In this document: positions 36,340 through 48,665 of the stretch, piece by piece
Layout: each line of letters starts with the position of its first letter
How positions within the stretch are numbered: the stretch's first letter is position 1
Source of the DNA: Membranipora membranacea
Lineage: Eukaryota > Bryozoa > Gymnolaemata > Cheilostomatida > Membraniporidae
Direction: 5' to 3'
Length of the DNA stretch: 64,000 nt
Assembly (NCBI GenBank): GCA_914767715.1
Contig: OU612066.1
Span: 4,595,001-4,659,000, forward strand
Translations under genes and position numbers: made by a program
Notes under the pieces: model-generated
What the model was told of the DNA's origin: nothing
The model's input: only the letters and a program-made list of their open reading frames with translations
The model's database searches: none

Positions 36340-38840
36340 GTGATGTGAATTTATAATAATAAACAAGGCTTCTAATCAGTAAGATCGAAGTTATTTCAAA
36401 TTGTTTAAATGGCAAGAGCAAGATTATTATTGCATTATGAGTCATTATAGTATTCACTCACTAAAATCCTGTATGGCTGGCTGAGTAAATAGTATTTTCA
36501 CTGGTTGAGTAAATAGTATTTGGAATAAAGCCCACTGCCAATTGTTAGACTAATATGCTCTATATTGGAACAAAAGGAGTTATTCAATTCCTGTGTCAGG
36601 CTGTTGTTGTTGAGAGGCACCACCATGCTACAGCCATTGCCACATCTCCAAGGCTGAGAGGATTACCATAAAGCACAACACTTTGTTTGTGAATAGGGAG
36701 CCTAGCTTAGCGTAGGAATGCCACGTAGCTGTGGTGTACTACAATCCTATCAAAGGCCTAGTTTACTATGCTTTGCTATTGTAGGAAAATATTGAAGTAA
36801 ATTTTGCGTAAGATGGAACATACCATACTTAAGCTACCGATGACTGGGGTGTGATAGATTATGGTGCCAGGACGTCAATTATATTTGCCATAGCTCTAGG
36901 TGGCTTTGGAGGTCAAAGTGTACATAATCGCATTGCAAACTGAATGCATGATGTCTCCTACCAGAAAATTAATCAGGTTTCGTGCATGTCTAAACTTCGC
37001 AACTCAGCTGTGCACCTTAGATAGATACTTTGCCTGCTCAGCAAAGTTTTCAATGTAGATTGGTACAACTATCGATAACTTTGGATTTGTGCAAATAGTG
37101 ATGTGCTTTACAATTTTGCAGTGCAAAACTGCCCAGAGTTGGTGTGACAAACGGCATTTTAGTCCTACTATCTAAATATCATTACATTGCCAATGTCTAC
37201 ACCTACTATTATCATCATTGCTATTATACAATTCCTATACAGTACCTTTACACAGATACTAAATATACAATGCTACTACACAATTATAATTGTTTTGCTT
37301 TACACACTTGGTCAATTAATCCCCTGCACTGTGACTTTGCTCTATGCTCATTTCATTGGTCGACTAGCAAAGTGCACTGAATTGTGGGAAGGGTTATTAG
37401 CTAGCGCTTAGTTTGAATTGTAGAACTGGTGTAACTACTACCACTACTAGTGCAGCCCTTCATAAATCTATTGGTGCTGGTATAAATGCTGTGGAATCAT
37501 CATGCATCATTTTCACTTGATGTTGTTACTCAAACTTATCACAACTAAACTATCTACTAGTAGAGAGACAATTATTATCAGCACAACTCTCATTGGAATA
37601 TCGACCCTGCATCTCCTCTGGATCATATCTAACTACTTACAACTACCACCGTGATTGAAGTTGAAAGTCTTCTTGGAACAGTACAACTACCAACCACCGT
37701 GATTGCTGACAGACTCGTTTGAAGGGTGAGTGACTGGCCTCAGACGAGTCAGTATTTGTACTACAATTTCATCTTGTAGGCCTACTACTCACTCTTGCTT
37801 GCATGACTTATTCTACGACAATCAATATTGTGTAGATGGGGCACTGGCTGGCCACGCCACACATGCTGATAGTATCTCCTGATGATATCTTGTGTTGTAT
37901 ATATCACTTAGGCCTAGTAGTATTTCATAGTATAGTCATTCAATGACTTTACAACCTGCTTGTTTCTTGGCTGTACATTATTGCAATGTGAGAGTAGGCT
38001 AATGCCCGATCCAATAGTTTGGTTTAAAAACGTTGATTCTTCTAATGAAGTCGGATGAGTAATTATTGACACTGTTATGGCAATCAATTTTAATATGTTA
38101 TCGAATGGTATATCCATGTTCAACTTATGGATATGTAGTTGATGCAAATATTACCATGCTACTGGTATAATAAGTTATGGGGGATTCCAGTTGACTATTA
38201 CTACTCGCTTGTGAATTTAGCCCATGCCATTCATGTCGTTAGGTCGTCGTCTTATAATGCTCTCACATGTGTCTTTTTAATGCTCTCACATGTCATGTCA
38301 TTCCGCTCACTTACTGTCATCGTTGTGGAGAATTGCTACCCGTCGCAGTTCATAGTTAGAATGACTGGATATGTTAGGAAAGGACTCAATGCATAGGCCT
38401 ACCTACCTTTGTGACAAAACATTATGTCAAGTGTGATGTCACATTTCAACATCGTCAAATTTTTTTGAATGTCCAAAAGTTAGTCATTTCAAATTGAATC
38501 CCTGTGCTCCATTTGCTGCAACCAGACATGCATCAGAGTTGAAAGCTTTCTCATTAACACTGGCCCCAACTTGCTGTTACCACCATGGTGGGAATTCATG
38601 GGTACTGGTGTATCTTTTAGAAAGCGGCGGCTGGTGGAAATATATATCTGAATTGAATAGTACTTTAATAGTACTCTGTTTCCATTGTTGGCAACTATCT
38701 TATCCGTAGTGTATAGTGTAGAATAATATACCCATGTCTGTGAGACTTCTAGTTCATAATATTGTTCTGTGAGTCTCAGCTCCATTGTGTTAATTTCACA
38801 CTTCACACAACATACTGCAATTGATAATGTATTGTTTTGC
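36340..38840. other. Interior of the 4.6-kb TIR element
   Basis: No convincing exon. Open frames at 37144-37411 and 38139-38396 have low-complexity Tyr/Thr/Ile composition. A short duplicated TCTTTTTAATGCTCTCACATGTCA-like motif occurs near 38254-38298. Confidence 0.35.
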
Positions 38841-38850
38841 CTATTTGTAG

Positions 38851-39195
38851 ATTCTCTTCTGATCAGATATAGGCACTCTGGGGCGACAGAGGATAAGATC
38901 AGCCGAGAGATGGCCGAAGTGATTAAGCAAGCAAGCAACCGCGTCAAAAACGAGTTGAAGAAGATGGTAGGTAGAGAGAATTTATAATTGTTAGTAGTCT
39001 GTAGTTAGTCTGCCATCAAATTGTTCTCATTAGCATCTCACAAGGTTACTTGCAGGGTATTGAGTGTCTCTACGCAAGTTGGGTCAATCTAAGGTGAGTC
39101 GATAAATATGGCAACATAAATGTATTGGTACAGCAGTCAATGTTATTTTCTTTCTTGTATTCTAGGCTGGGCGAAGCAGTGGCACTGGAAGCTAG
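38851..39195 (+). CDS. Possible 3' exons of an unrecognised gene inside the TIR element
   Basis: Exon 38851-38966 (acceptor CTATTTGTAG, donor ATG/GTAGGT) encodes a charged helix-rich stretch (ATEDKISREMAEVIKQASN). Exon 39166-39195 (acceptor TTGTATTCTAG) completes it with a short Gly/Ser tail and a TAG stop. No upstream exons could be identified with confidence, so this may be a captured gene fragment. I do not recognise the family. Confidence 0.3.
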
Positions 39196-39589
39196 TCAGA
39201 CAGACGTAACTACCAGCAACGCCTGATATTCATATTTCCTCTCATTCTCTTTTTTATCTGATATTTATATATTAATTACCCATGTTCAATTTAATTCAAT
39301 CTGCCGCCTTAATTCATTTTAATGCCTATTCTCGAAACAGATATTTCAACCCGGTTAACATTTTGTTCTTACTACCCAATTAATTGTCACTTGCATATAA
39401 TGTTTTTTATTTGATGTATCTATTGTGATATACCCAAACAAGGCTGTAAAATGACTATTACGCCACTATTCTGCTGCATATAACCAGAAACAGAATTCAA
39501 AAAGAACAATACATCATCTCATGTTAAATAAACAAGTATGCAAAGTAGATGTGCTGATTAGGTGAAATTAAAGCAGAATAATACAAACG

Positions 39590-39890
39590 CAATGCCACGT
39601 GATATAGCCGGACATACAACGTGGAGGTGTTGATATGGTTAAGTTCAATCAGACCAATTCGGACAACACCACATCACCACGTTATATAGCCGAGTATGCA
39701 ACGTGGAGGTGTTCATATGGTTAAGTTTAATCAAACCAATTCGGACAAAACCACGTCACCACGTTATATAACCGAGTATGCAACGTGGAGGTGTTCATAT
39801 GGTTAAGTTTAACCAGACTTATTCAGACAACACCACATCACCACGTAATATAACCGTGTGTGCAACGTAGAGGTGTTGATCTGGTATAAC
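39590..39890 (+). repeat. ~85-bp tandem repeat, about four copies
   Basis: Copies begin at CCACGTGATATAGCCGGA, CCACGTTATATAGCCGAG, CCACGTTATATAACCGAG and CCACGTAATATAACCGTG. Each continues with CAACGT(G/A)GAGGTGTT and a TGG(T)TAAGTT segment. Confidence 0.85.
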
Positions 39891-40065
39891 TCAATTTTTG
39901 CCCCACGAGATAATGTCGTGTTATTCACGTGTTCACAACGTGGTGGTGTTGGTTTGGTACATTTCTACGTGGAAATCCGTTACATATACCACCGGATTTT
40001 CACCAAACCAGCACGTGTTGAGTCCGTGAAATACACGGGTTCCCAACGTGTTTGTGCCCACTGGG

Positions 40066-41974
40066 TGGGGATTGGATGAAATTGTTAAAATTATTGGTTT
40101 TCAATCAAATCGCTTTAGTCTTCTGAAGAGAAGTCTAAAAGTCTATTCTGCATTTAATCAATATTAAGTCACCAACAAGGAGTGAGTATGAGCGGAGAGC
40201 AGGAAGACCCATAGCTTAATCCTCTAGTAAACCTGGCAAGGTGCATGAGGGTGCCTGGAAAACAGAGAGCACTGCGCGTATTTGGAACAATTTAATTAGA
40301 AATAGATCACAGTACAGCATTGTTTTTTCTTGTACAAAAATAAGACAACATGCATTAATTACCCGTCGAAAATGTTTCACCTTAAGGATGTCATGGCAAG
40401 TTTTGGACGCTTCTAATTTGTAGTAACAAAGTTTCCGGACCAAAGCTGGATGGTTTGACATCACTCACAAATTTTCCAACTGCAGCATGGCATTCAGTTT
40501 TAGTTATTGTCTGATGATCTCTTAAAGCAATAGAGGAGCCAGCATAATTCCTATGAATTCATTTAAGATTTATTGATATAAAAGGTGCTTATTAATTTTG
40601 TTTTTGTTGTGGAAAGAATTTGAATTGTTATTGTTGGACACTACTTTGCCTGTACAGTCATTGATGTTTATGAGGAAAAGAGTTGGGGCAAGTATTTCTT
40701 GGTGAAGTTCTATTTCGATATCGGTCTAACTTCACAGTTTTAACAAATATAACTCACTCATGTAAATATGATTCCGATAGCCTAAGGGCACTGTCAATAA
40801 TTTCCTCTATAATATTTTATGGTCGAATATTTTGGTGGTAAATGCATTTGGAGTAAAAAAAATATAAAATAGTTATTCAGGTCCGTAATTGTTTCAGGAG
40901 AATTTGTCCCCTGTTTGAACATGGAGTTTCCTTTTACTGTATTTTAATAGCTGGAGGCAAAAAGCGGGACTATAATGAAAAGATTTTGCAGATGGAATTT
41001 TTTTCAGTTTCCCAATTTTTAAGCTTTGTATTTCTCAAGTTTACCAACCTAAAAAGAAAAGAAAATACCTGTTGAACGACATAAGCTTTGTCATGCAGTG
41101 ACGGGTTTTGGTTTTCACACAGTTTTGATATACTATACTAGAACCCCTACAAGGCCTGGACTGCGGGTTTACATGAAAGGCTAAACATTTTTAGAAAAAC
41201 TTTTTGAATATTATCACATTTTTGGTATATATACTTGCCTTAGATCCCTTTGAACTTGCAAAGAAGGGGCACAGGTTGACTATTTAATATGCATTTTAAA
41301 GTTTTTACCGAATCCATAACTTTGTTAGTCGTGTTTTTATATGGTATTTCCGTGTCCGATGGAAAATTCACTGTTTAAAGGCCTTCAACATGGAACAAAT
41401 AAATTGTATGCGTTACAGCATGTTATGACGCCATAATCTTAACAATACTTTAATTCATCAGATAATGTAGACAGAGCATAGACCCAAATTACAGCACAAC
41501 AAGCTGTGTATAAATATGCTTACAAAAGCCCAGTCTTTGGTTTACAAGTATAATTAACCAAGTATCATCTATGCCTTCTCTGCTTTAAATAGCCATCTTT
41601 ATTTAACAGCACAGATTCTTCAATGCAATCATATTTATGTTCACGCTTATTGCTTATCACCAATTGCATTTAGTATTGCAGGTAGTTGTACCTTCTTTTT
41701 ACAGGTGGAAACAGTTCTAACGTCTCAAACTTTTGTTATAGTAAAAGCAGGAAGGGTGCCTATTCAAAAGAAATAATTGTTGTTACTTGAATGATATTCA
41801 TTGTCATCTCGGATGGGATCGTTCGCGTGAATATACATAGAGTGAGAATTTTTTTACATTGTTTGGTGGTTGATTGATAAAAGCTTGTAAACCAGTATAA
41901 CAATATTTACTGAAAGCCATGTGGTGGATAACATATGATGTAAGCTTAGTTTTGTAGAATTATATGGTCAATAA
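40066..41974. other. No recognised feature
   Basis: AT-rich intervening DNA between two TIR elements. Open frames at 40216-40464 overlap on both strands without supporting motifs. Confidence 0.4.
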
Positions 41975-44182
41975 GGCCACACCAAATTAATGTCTTGATC
42001 TAGATGACGAGCAAGATGGAATTTTGGAGGAGGGAGGAGGTATATTATTTTTTTTCGATAGTCCTCAATTTTCAGAGGAGGAATATAAAAATAATATTTT
42101 ACCTTCCTGGTCAATTTACGGATGGAGGAGGGAAGTATAATATTTTATTTCAGAGATTTTGTCGGCCGTAACTGCTACATATTTGAACGACCTCTGCAAC
42201 TTCTCAGATCACAACCCAGTTTACGCAGAGCCCGAATCAGTAGATGAGTGATGGTCAAATGGCTTGAACATCAATATTTAATATCACTTTTATAATCTTA
42301 TAGGAAATCGTCCTTGGTTGTAGACAGGCTTATATTTTTAACTGAACATGAACATATGTAGACAGGCTTTTATTGTTGACTGAACATGAACATAATGAAC
42401 ATGTATGAATTAGGAATCTAAATATCAGAAGACAAGGCTGGGAGGCAGCCAGCCTTGGTATACGTCATCTCTACGTCATCCCTGCACTCAAGTAGCTTCA
42501 TGTTAATCTACAAAACAAAAAAAGATATGCGGCCATCAAATTTCACTTGCATATTTCTCTTCCTTATCGCTTACTCTCTACAATAATAGTCATGAATGAG
42601 CGGTAAGTTTTGACTATGAGTCTAATTAATAAAAACTGCATTTTAAACCTTTGGTTCGGACTCCAACTGACTATGATTGGGGCTACATGAAGCTTGTTTT
42701 GTAATGCAAATACTCACCCTATTAAAAACATGGTCTCCCTCGACAGCATCCCTGTTATTTGTACCACATACATATGTTATCCCTTCCAGCTCACGCTCCA
42801 TATCCATAGTTCTTTCGAGACTGAATTTATTCCGTGAATAAAGCACCTTCAAGCACATGAATTTATGCATACATGATTTTCAAAGGCAACAAGGGAAGAC
42901 ATTTCTGATGATTGTTCCTGGGAGTCTTTCAATTAGCAGTTTCTCCGTAACTTTTCCCGTGAGTTTGAGTGAAACTTAGTAAACACATTGAGAGGCTTGT
43001 ATAGTTACGGGTTGCGGAGAAAGTTGCGGAAGCCAAAAACTGCTTATTGAAACACCACCCTGGTCTGCAATAGACAGATGGATTTGTGCCACACCTACCC
43101 TGGGCTTTCCGCATTCTGTGTAGTAGCAGGTATGGTACGGTCTATATCTGCTACTTTATGCTTTCTAGAGAATTGATGAGACACTTCATTACTACCACTG
43201 TCTGACTCATTGCCATAGAGCTCCTACAAGAAATAAAAGCAATGTAGTCCAATGAGGATATAGTTAAGACATCTGACCAGACTCTATATTTAGTGAGCGG
43301 ATAAAAGGCCCCTTTCTTCGAATGATAAAGTGTGATAATGTTTGAAGAAATTCTAGAAGACTTTGAATGAAAATGTGAATTCAAAAGGCTGAGCAAATGA
43401 GTCATCTAGTTAAATAACTTTCACAGCTATTCTATAGGTTTTACTAGAAGTACTGGCTGCTCTGTCTCCATCACCACCACCAAGCCCTTCAACTCCCTCC
43501 TCTTCATCGACATGATCATTGTGATAGTTATCATCATCATCAATGTTGTTGATGCATATTTGGAAATTGTTGAGATTACCAGGGGGGGGGGGGGGGTTCT
43601 TTGATCTACTACTGCTGCTTCTTGTTCAAATCCCTCACTTTCAGTCTCATCACTGCTGCTGTATGGCACTAGTAGTTGGCTCATCTTCATGCAGTAGTAT
43701 GTGATGCAAATAAATGTACCTCAGGTATGGCTGAAAATCTACTTACCAAGCATTGGTTGCTCCTGCTCAACGTGTGGCTTTTGCAAATTATAGTACTCTG
43801 ATACTATTTGCTGGATTGACCTAGAATTACTTGCCATTTGTGTTTTTCTGAGTTTTGAAGATAGGTCAAAGATGTTACCAAATTTTTGCTTTCACATTTA
43901 CTTTGTACAAAGCTATAAATGATAATTGGTTTAGCATGATTTTAAAACTTTTGACCATTTTTTTTATAGATATAGCAACTTTTTGTGGCGGAAAATTATA
44001 AAATAAAATATAATTTGCAATTTAATGTACTGGCGGCAGGAGGTATATTATTTTAACTATCCGCCTCAAATATTGTATAATTCTGTTTAGTACTGCTGGC
44101 GGATGGCGGCTTTTGTATGATATGGGAACACAACTCCCAGGCGGGCGGTTCACCTAGATCAAGACATTGATTTGGTGTGGCC
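41975..44182. mobile_element. Harbinger-like TIR element carrying a gene
   Basis: The left end starts GGCCACACCAAATTAATGTC and the inverted right end starts GGCCACACCAAATCAATGTC. The match continues through TTGATCTAG: 29 positions with one mismatch. TAA lies immediately outside both ends (41972-41974 and 44183-44185). A 3-bp TWA duplication and GG-starting termini are typical of PIF/Harbinger elements. Subterminal GGAGG(T)ATATTATTTT occurs near both ends. No HARBI-type nuclease was seen; the only coding content is the 182-aa gene below. Confidence 0.7.
42418..43837 (-). CDS. Unrecognised 182-aa protein gene inside the Harbinger-like element (five exons)
   Basis: Exons on the minus strand: 43837-43747, 43719-43580, 43223-43099, 42820-42718, 42507-42418. 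Sum 549 nt; phases agree across all four introns. Donors are GTAAGT, GTAATC, GTAGGT and GTGAGT. The protein starts MASNSRSIQQIVSEYYNLQK. It has a Ser/Glu-rich acidic part, a Pro run encoded by a poly-C tract, another acidic part (ELYGNESDSGSNE) and a C-terminal region with MERELEGITYVCG and LLECRDDVEM. No domain recognised. It may be a captured host gene, an accessory protein, or a partial gene. The poly-C tract (about 43581-43595) is prone to length variation, which would shift the frame. The acceptor of exon 2 (CTGAG) is weak. Confidence 0.5.
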
Positions 44183-44289
44183 TAATCCTTAATATGATAA
44201 TCTCTTTAGCCACTTTGATTAAATGGCTCAAAATTTTTGAGAATTGGCATGGGCATGACTACTTTGTTTTGTCAAAAAAGTAGTTTATA

Positions 44290-44815
44290 ACAAGCAGACA
44301 ATTGTGATGAAACCGACCACTTGGACTAATTTGTGCAACCGAAAACTCAAATCATTATCAACCCGCTACTAAAAAAATCAATTCACATCTCCATTTCCAA
44401 AGCTATTTTCTCCAGTGTTGGCTGGATGTGAACATTGTTAACGTTTTTATGAAATGTGAACGGCTTAGCATGAAAAAAGGCTACGAAGGGAAAACTGCAC
44501 TTTGGTAAATTGATCCTGATGGGAAAGTTGTTTGGTGGGAAAACGGCCTGGTGGGAAAATGGCTAGTTGAGCAAATGTCTAGGTGGAAAAATGGATTGGT
44601 TGGAAAATGTCCAGGTGGGAAACTGAATTGGTGGGAGAACGTCCAGGTGGGAAACTAGATGGGTGAGAAAACAACTAGGTGGGGAAATAGCACAGTGGGA
44701 AATCAACCAGGTGAGATAATGGCTCGTGGGATAAAGGCTCGGTGGGAAAACGGCAGAGTGGGATAGCGGGAGGTGGGAAAATGGCTTGGTGGGAAAATGA
44801 CAATGGGAAAATGGG
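44290..44815 (+). repeat. 5S-linked composite repeat: leader plus GGGAAAATGG minisatellite
   Basis: Second same-orientation copy of the unit at 16250-16630. The leader is nearly identical and the minisatellite array (about 44515-44815) is longer. It continues directly into 5S spacer (GGATTTACTACTCGGTGCCT). Confidence 0.85.
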
Positions 44816-45108
44816 GCGGATTTACTACTCGGTGCCTCCTTTCTGGCCAGTTGAGTTTTGCGCTTTGGTGTTTGCATTTTGAATGGCTTAGCGTCATCCT
44901 AACTCCTCCCCCCCCCCCCCCCGAAATGCGGTCCAGTCATGTGCTATGATTACCTTTGATGCTGCCATATTTAAAATATCAAGAAACTTCCCTTTATCAT
45001 TTAAAGAGCCATCAAACAGAAGCTAGACACTTGGAAAAAAGGGATGCTGCCCCTGTTTTGAAATTTCCGAATCCAAGCATAAAATAGCTAATATTAATGT
45101 CAGCAATT

Positions 45109-45224
45109 GACTACGGCCATATCACGTTGAAAAAGCCAGTCCACGTCCGATCACTAAAACTAAGCAATGTCGAACCGAGTTGAAACATGGATGGGTGGCC
45201 TGGGATTACTGGGTGCTGTAAACT
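45109..45224 (+). pseudogene. 5S rRNA-like copy, degenerate
   Basis: Starts GACTACGG. Has TTGAAACATGG as in the 16914 copy and lacks ACCG within box C (GGGTGGCCTGGG). The shared changes show that it and the 16914 copy were duplicated together. Confidence 0.75.
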
Positions 45225-45382
45225 TTTGATAATGATTCAATTCTTATTTTCTTATGTTTCGTTCTACCATCAACAAAAGTTGGTTGAAGAAAACTTTGAA
45301 TGCCTCAGCGTCCTCATAATCCCCCCCCCCCCTCTTTTAACTGCGGTCCAGTCATGTGCTATGATTACCGTTGTTGCTGCCA

Positions 45383-47898
45383 TTGTTGTGCGTGACATCG
45401 TGCTGACAAGCTGCTTGTGAAAAATTCTCTCTCTTTTGATTAAAAATTGTAAATAATTACTGGATATCATATGGAAGACAGTGCTTTAAGTTCTAAAAAG
45501 CGGAAGCGAGATGACCAAGATGACGATCAGCAAGAAAAAAAAAAAATTATTATTTAAACAAACTCAGAGCACTTCAAAAAAAGCTGGATTCAACATCTCA
45601 AGACAACAGCATCGAAGTCAAAGGTACTCTTGACAACATTCAAATCGTACTGGTGTGCAATTCTGCAACATACGAGGTTGTCAAAGCTAACTTCCAGTCC
45701 TCGTTAAAAGAGCAAGGACTTTACACCTCTTTACAGACCGACCGGGATCAAACAAAAACAACTGTAGTTGCTGTAGTGGTCACAGTTAAAACCAAGAAGA
45801 AAGGAAAAAAATCTTTATACACTACAAACTTTTATAATACAACATCTACCATACTTGTCAATGGTATTAAGGACAAAGATATTTTCCTTGACCACTACAC
45901 TAAACTTATCAACGACATTCCTGAACATACTATAAATGCATTGAATGCCACCATTCAACAGAAATGTAAAAAATTCATTGAATGCAATGAATGAATGCGG
46001 CAGAAGTTCAACTACCAAGTCTGGAAAACGGCTACACGCCCAATCAAAGCTCCAGCACATCAGTTGCCATGGAAAGCACCAGCTGTCACAATCATCAAAG
46101 AACATCAGGCAACACATGTGAATCATGCAGCAATATCCAAAGCCTCATCAGCATCATGATGAGCAAAATCTCGGAGCTAGAAAATAAAGTTAAACAACAA
46201 AGCACTTTAATACAGAAACTTGTTGACCAACAACCAATAACCAATCAAATACAACATCAATTCGACCAACTTGAAACCAGCATCATCAAACATCTAACAA
46301 GTAAATTGGAATGCAATTCAAATTCCTCACCACATGAAAAAGTTTCTCCCAACAATCAGACAGCATCAGCACAACACTGGGCTAACTATAATCAACAGCA
46401 ACTTAATCTGCCATCAACTTCCTCAACGAACAACAACAATCGAACCAGCATGAGAGCACAACCCCCAAAAGAACAAAAATTAGACAACAGTTTCCGCCCT
46501 ATAGACAATCTTGTTTACAGATATTAAGAAGGACTCCATGACCTACAGCAACTTTAACCAAGATACCATCAGACGCACCCTCAACAAAACCTTTGGGCCA
46601 ATCATAATAGAAAAGGTTAACAGATATAACTTCAATACAAACAAACCCAAAATTATGATACAGTTCAACCACCAAGAAACGAGAAACAACATCCTACGCA
46701 AATGGAACACTGATCTACTTGGTGGATCAAGTATACGGCAAACAATCGACCCGAGGTCCCTGACAGAAAATATGGGTATGTTGAAAGGTGTCCCACTAGA
46801 TGCTGAGGACAGCACTGTAATAAATGATATAAAAGTGCTCTACCCTCATGCTACATCAGAAAGAATTTTTAAGGAGGGCAAACCAATGAGAATGTTCAAA
46901 ATTAAGTTCCATTCTCATGATGATTTTCTTTTTTTCTATTAAAAATGGCATTTGTCTCCAATCACAAAGTGTTAAATGTCAATTTGAGCAAATGAGATAA
47001 TGAATTCTGAATTTGCATTTTTGATTGTCCGTGGAATCACCAGCAAAATAGAGGAGATAAAATCAATTTTGCATCAACGTAAATTCGCAATTCTAGGATT
47101 AGCATAAACATTTTTGAATACGCATGATGGTGTTGGTATTTATGCGGTGCCAGGTTATATGGTGATTAGGAGAGATCAGGGATATGGTTACGGTGGTGGT
47201 CTCATTGTCTACATACATGAATCCGTGCAATTCGAACATCTTGCAAATTTTGACAATAGCATGCCTGAGTCTATAACTATCAAAGTAAAGCCAAGTACAA
47301 ATAAAAGTTGTTTAGTCTCATTTATATATAGGCCTCCCAACTCCAAGTCCGCATGGTATGATCTTGCTTACAAATACTTTGAAAAAGCTTTTTCACTGTA
47401 TAATGAAATGATTGATTGTTGTGGGTACTTGCTTGATGATAATGAATTGACAGACTTATTCTCTTTCAAGACCAGCGTGGTGACTGGATGTAGATTGAAA
47501 GAAAGAATATGTGAGTAGCTGTGAACAGTAGTTCTAAGAAAGCCTATCATTGGCTGAGAACAGTAGTTCTAAGAAAGCCTATCATTGGCTGAGAACAGTA
47601 GTTCTAAGTTTTCCTTACCAATAAGTTGACCTTAGTTGGTTGAGGGAGGGCAACTTTTTATTCAGTTGACCTGGATTATTTGTCATGTCTTGGGACTGAT
47701 TGCCAAGACAAGGGAGGTGTTATAAGGGCAGAAAAAAATCTTTTTTGTACCAAAAACTTTATTTTTCACTGTATAATGAAATGATTATACTTGGAGATTT
47801 TAACATCAACATCCTTGAACAAAGAAGCAACAGAAAGTGGTTGAATATTGTTAAATCTTTTTCCTTCCGTCAATTGATCTCAGAGCCAACAAGATTTT
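45383..47898 (+). mobile_element. Decayed LINE (ORF1 and endonuclease part of ORF2)
   Basis: ORF1 starts at ATG 45471 and breaks at a run of 13 A (45536 on). It resumes in the frame ending at 45994. A second frame begins at 45991 with an ATGA overlap (TGA 45992-45994); it contains a heptad-like stretch (SISELENKVKQQSTLIQKL type) and continues after a frame break at about 46511-46942. ORF2 starts near 47000 with the apurinic endonuclease domain (ILGLA, GGGLIVYIHESVQF, SFIYRPPN, ILGDFNINIL). The element stops abruptly at 47898, where 5S upstream sequence resumes; no reverse transcriptase is present. Several stops and the 348-bp insertion show it is inactive. Confidence 0.8.
47389..47786. mobile_element. 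348-bp insertion in the LINE with 25-bp target duplication
   Basis: A 25-nt sequence starting TTTTTCACTGTATAATG occurs at 47389-47413 and again at 47762-47786. Removing 47414-47761 and one copy restores the endonuclease reading frame (YNEMI-ILGDFN). The insertion contains three copies of a ~34-bp unit (GAACAGTAGTTCTAAGAAAG, then CCTATCATTGGCTGA) at 47522-47610. It has no poly-A tail on either strand. Confidence 0.75.
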
Positions 47899-47940
47899 CC
47901 GGATCCATGCATAAAATAGCTAACATCAATGCCAGTAAAT

Positions 47941-48059
47941 GTCTACTGCCTTATCACGTTGAAAACGCCAGTTCTCCTCCGATCACTGAAGCTAAGCAAT
48001 GTCGAGCCCAGTTAGTACTTGGATGGGTGACTGCCTGGGAATACTGGGTGCTGTAGACT
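47941..48059 (+). rRNA. 5S rRNA-like copy
   Basis: 119 nt, GTCTACTGCC to GTAGACTT. Boxes A and C are largely intact (one change, GTGACTGCCTGG) and it is followed by TTTTG. Confidence 0.75.
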
Positions 48060-48546
48060 TTTGATAATTATTCAATTCTTTAATCTTTCATGTTTCGCTC
48101 TACTATCAACAAAAATTACTTAACGAAAATTTTGAATGGCTCAGCGTCCTCCTAAATCGTTCCCCCCATCAACTGCGGTCCAGTGATGTGCTACGATCAC
48201 TGTTGATGCTGCCACATTTAATCTATAACGAAACTTACCTTTACATGCTAATTCTCGCTGCCTCCTTCCTTGCTAGCTGAGTTTTGCGCCGTCAGTTTGG
48301 CGTGTAGTCGGACAGAATGCTTAACAATGAAGCTGAAGGTGATATTGTGTTCAGCTGATTGTTGGCATAATGCCAATGTTATGCTACAAAAATCAAGTTC
48401 ATGGTCACCGATTCATTTACAGAAAGATGGAAATCATTTGAAGAGCCACCAAACAGAAACTTGAAACTTAGAAAAAAAAGCTCTATACCCTTATTTTTGA
48501 ATATCCGGATCCATGCACAAAATAGCTAAAATTAATGTCAGTTAAT

Positions 48547-48665
48547 GTCTACGGCCATATCACGTTGAAAACGCCAGTTCTCGTCCAGTCACTGAAGCTA
48601 AGCAACATCGAGCCCAGTTAGTACTTGGATGGGTGACCGCCTGGGAATACTTGGTGCTGTAGACT
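48547..48665 (+). rRNA. 5S rRNA-like copy
   Basis: 119 nt with a complete control region (GAAGCTAAGCA, GGATGGGTGACCGCCTGG). It has ATACTTGG for ATACTGGG and lacks the TTTT terminator (ACTTATTATTC). Confidence 0.7.

Larger units (their letters stand above)
35450..40065. mobile_element. 4.6-kb TIR element with CACGTG-rich subterminal arrays
   Basis: CCCAGTGGGCACA at 35450-35462 is perfectly inverted at 40053-40065. The left subterminal region holds four tandem copies of a ~225-250-bp unit. The right holds about four copies of an ~85-bp unit. Both units are rich in ACGTGG/CACGTG/CCACGT motifs although otherwise different. A target-site duplication is not evident. Interior coding is weak: one possible two-exon C-terminus at 38851-39195. 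No transposase recognised, so the element is probably non-autonomous. Confidence 0.65.
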
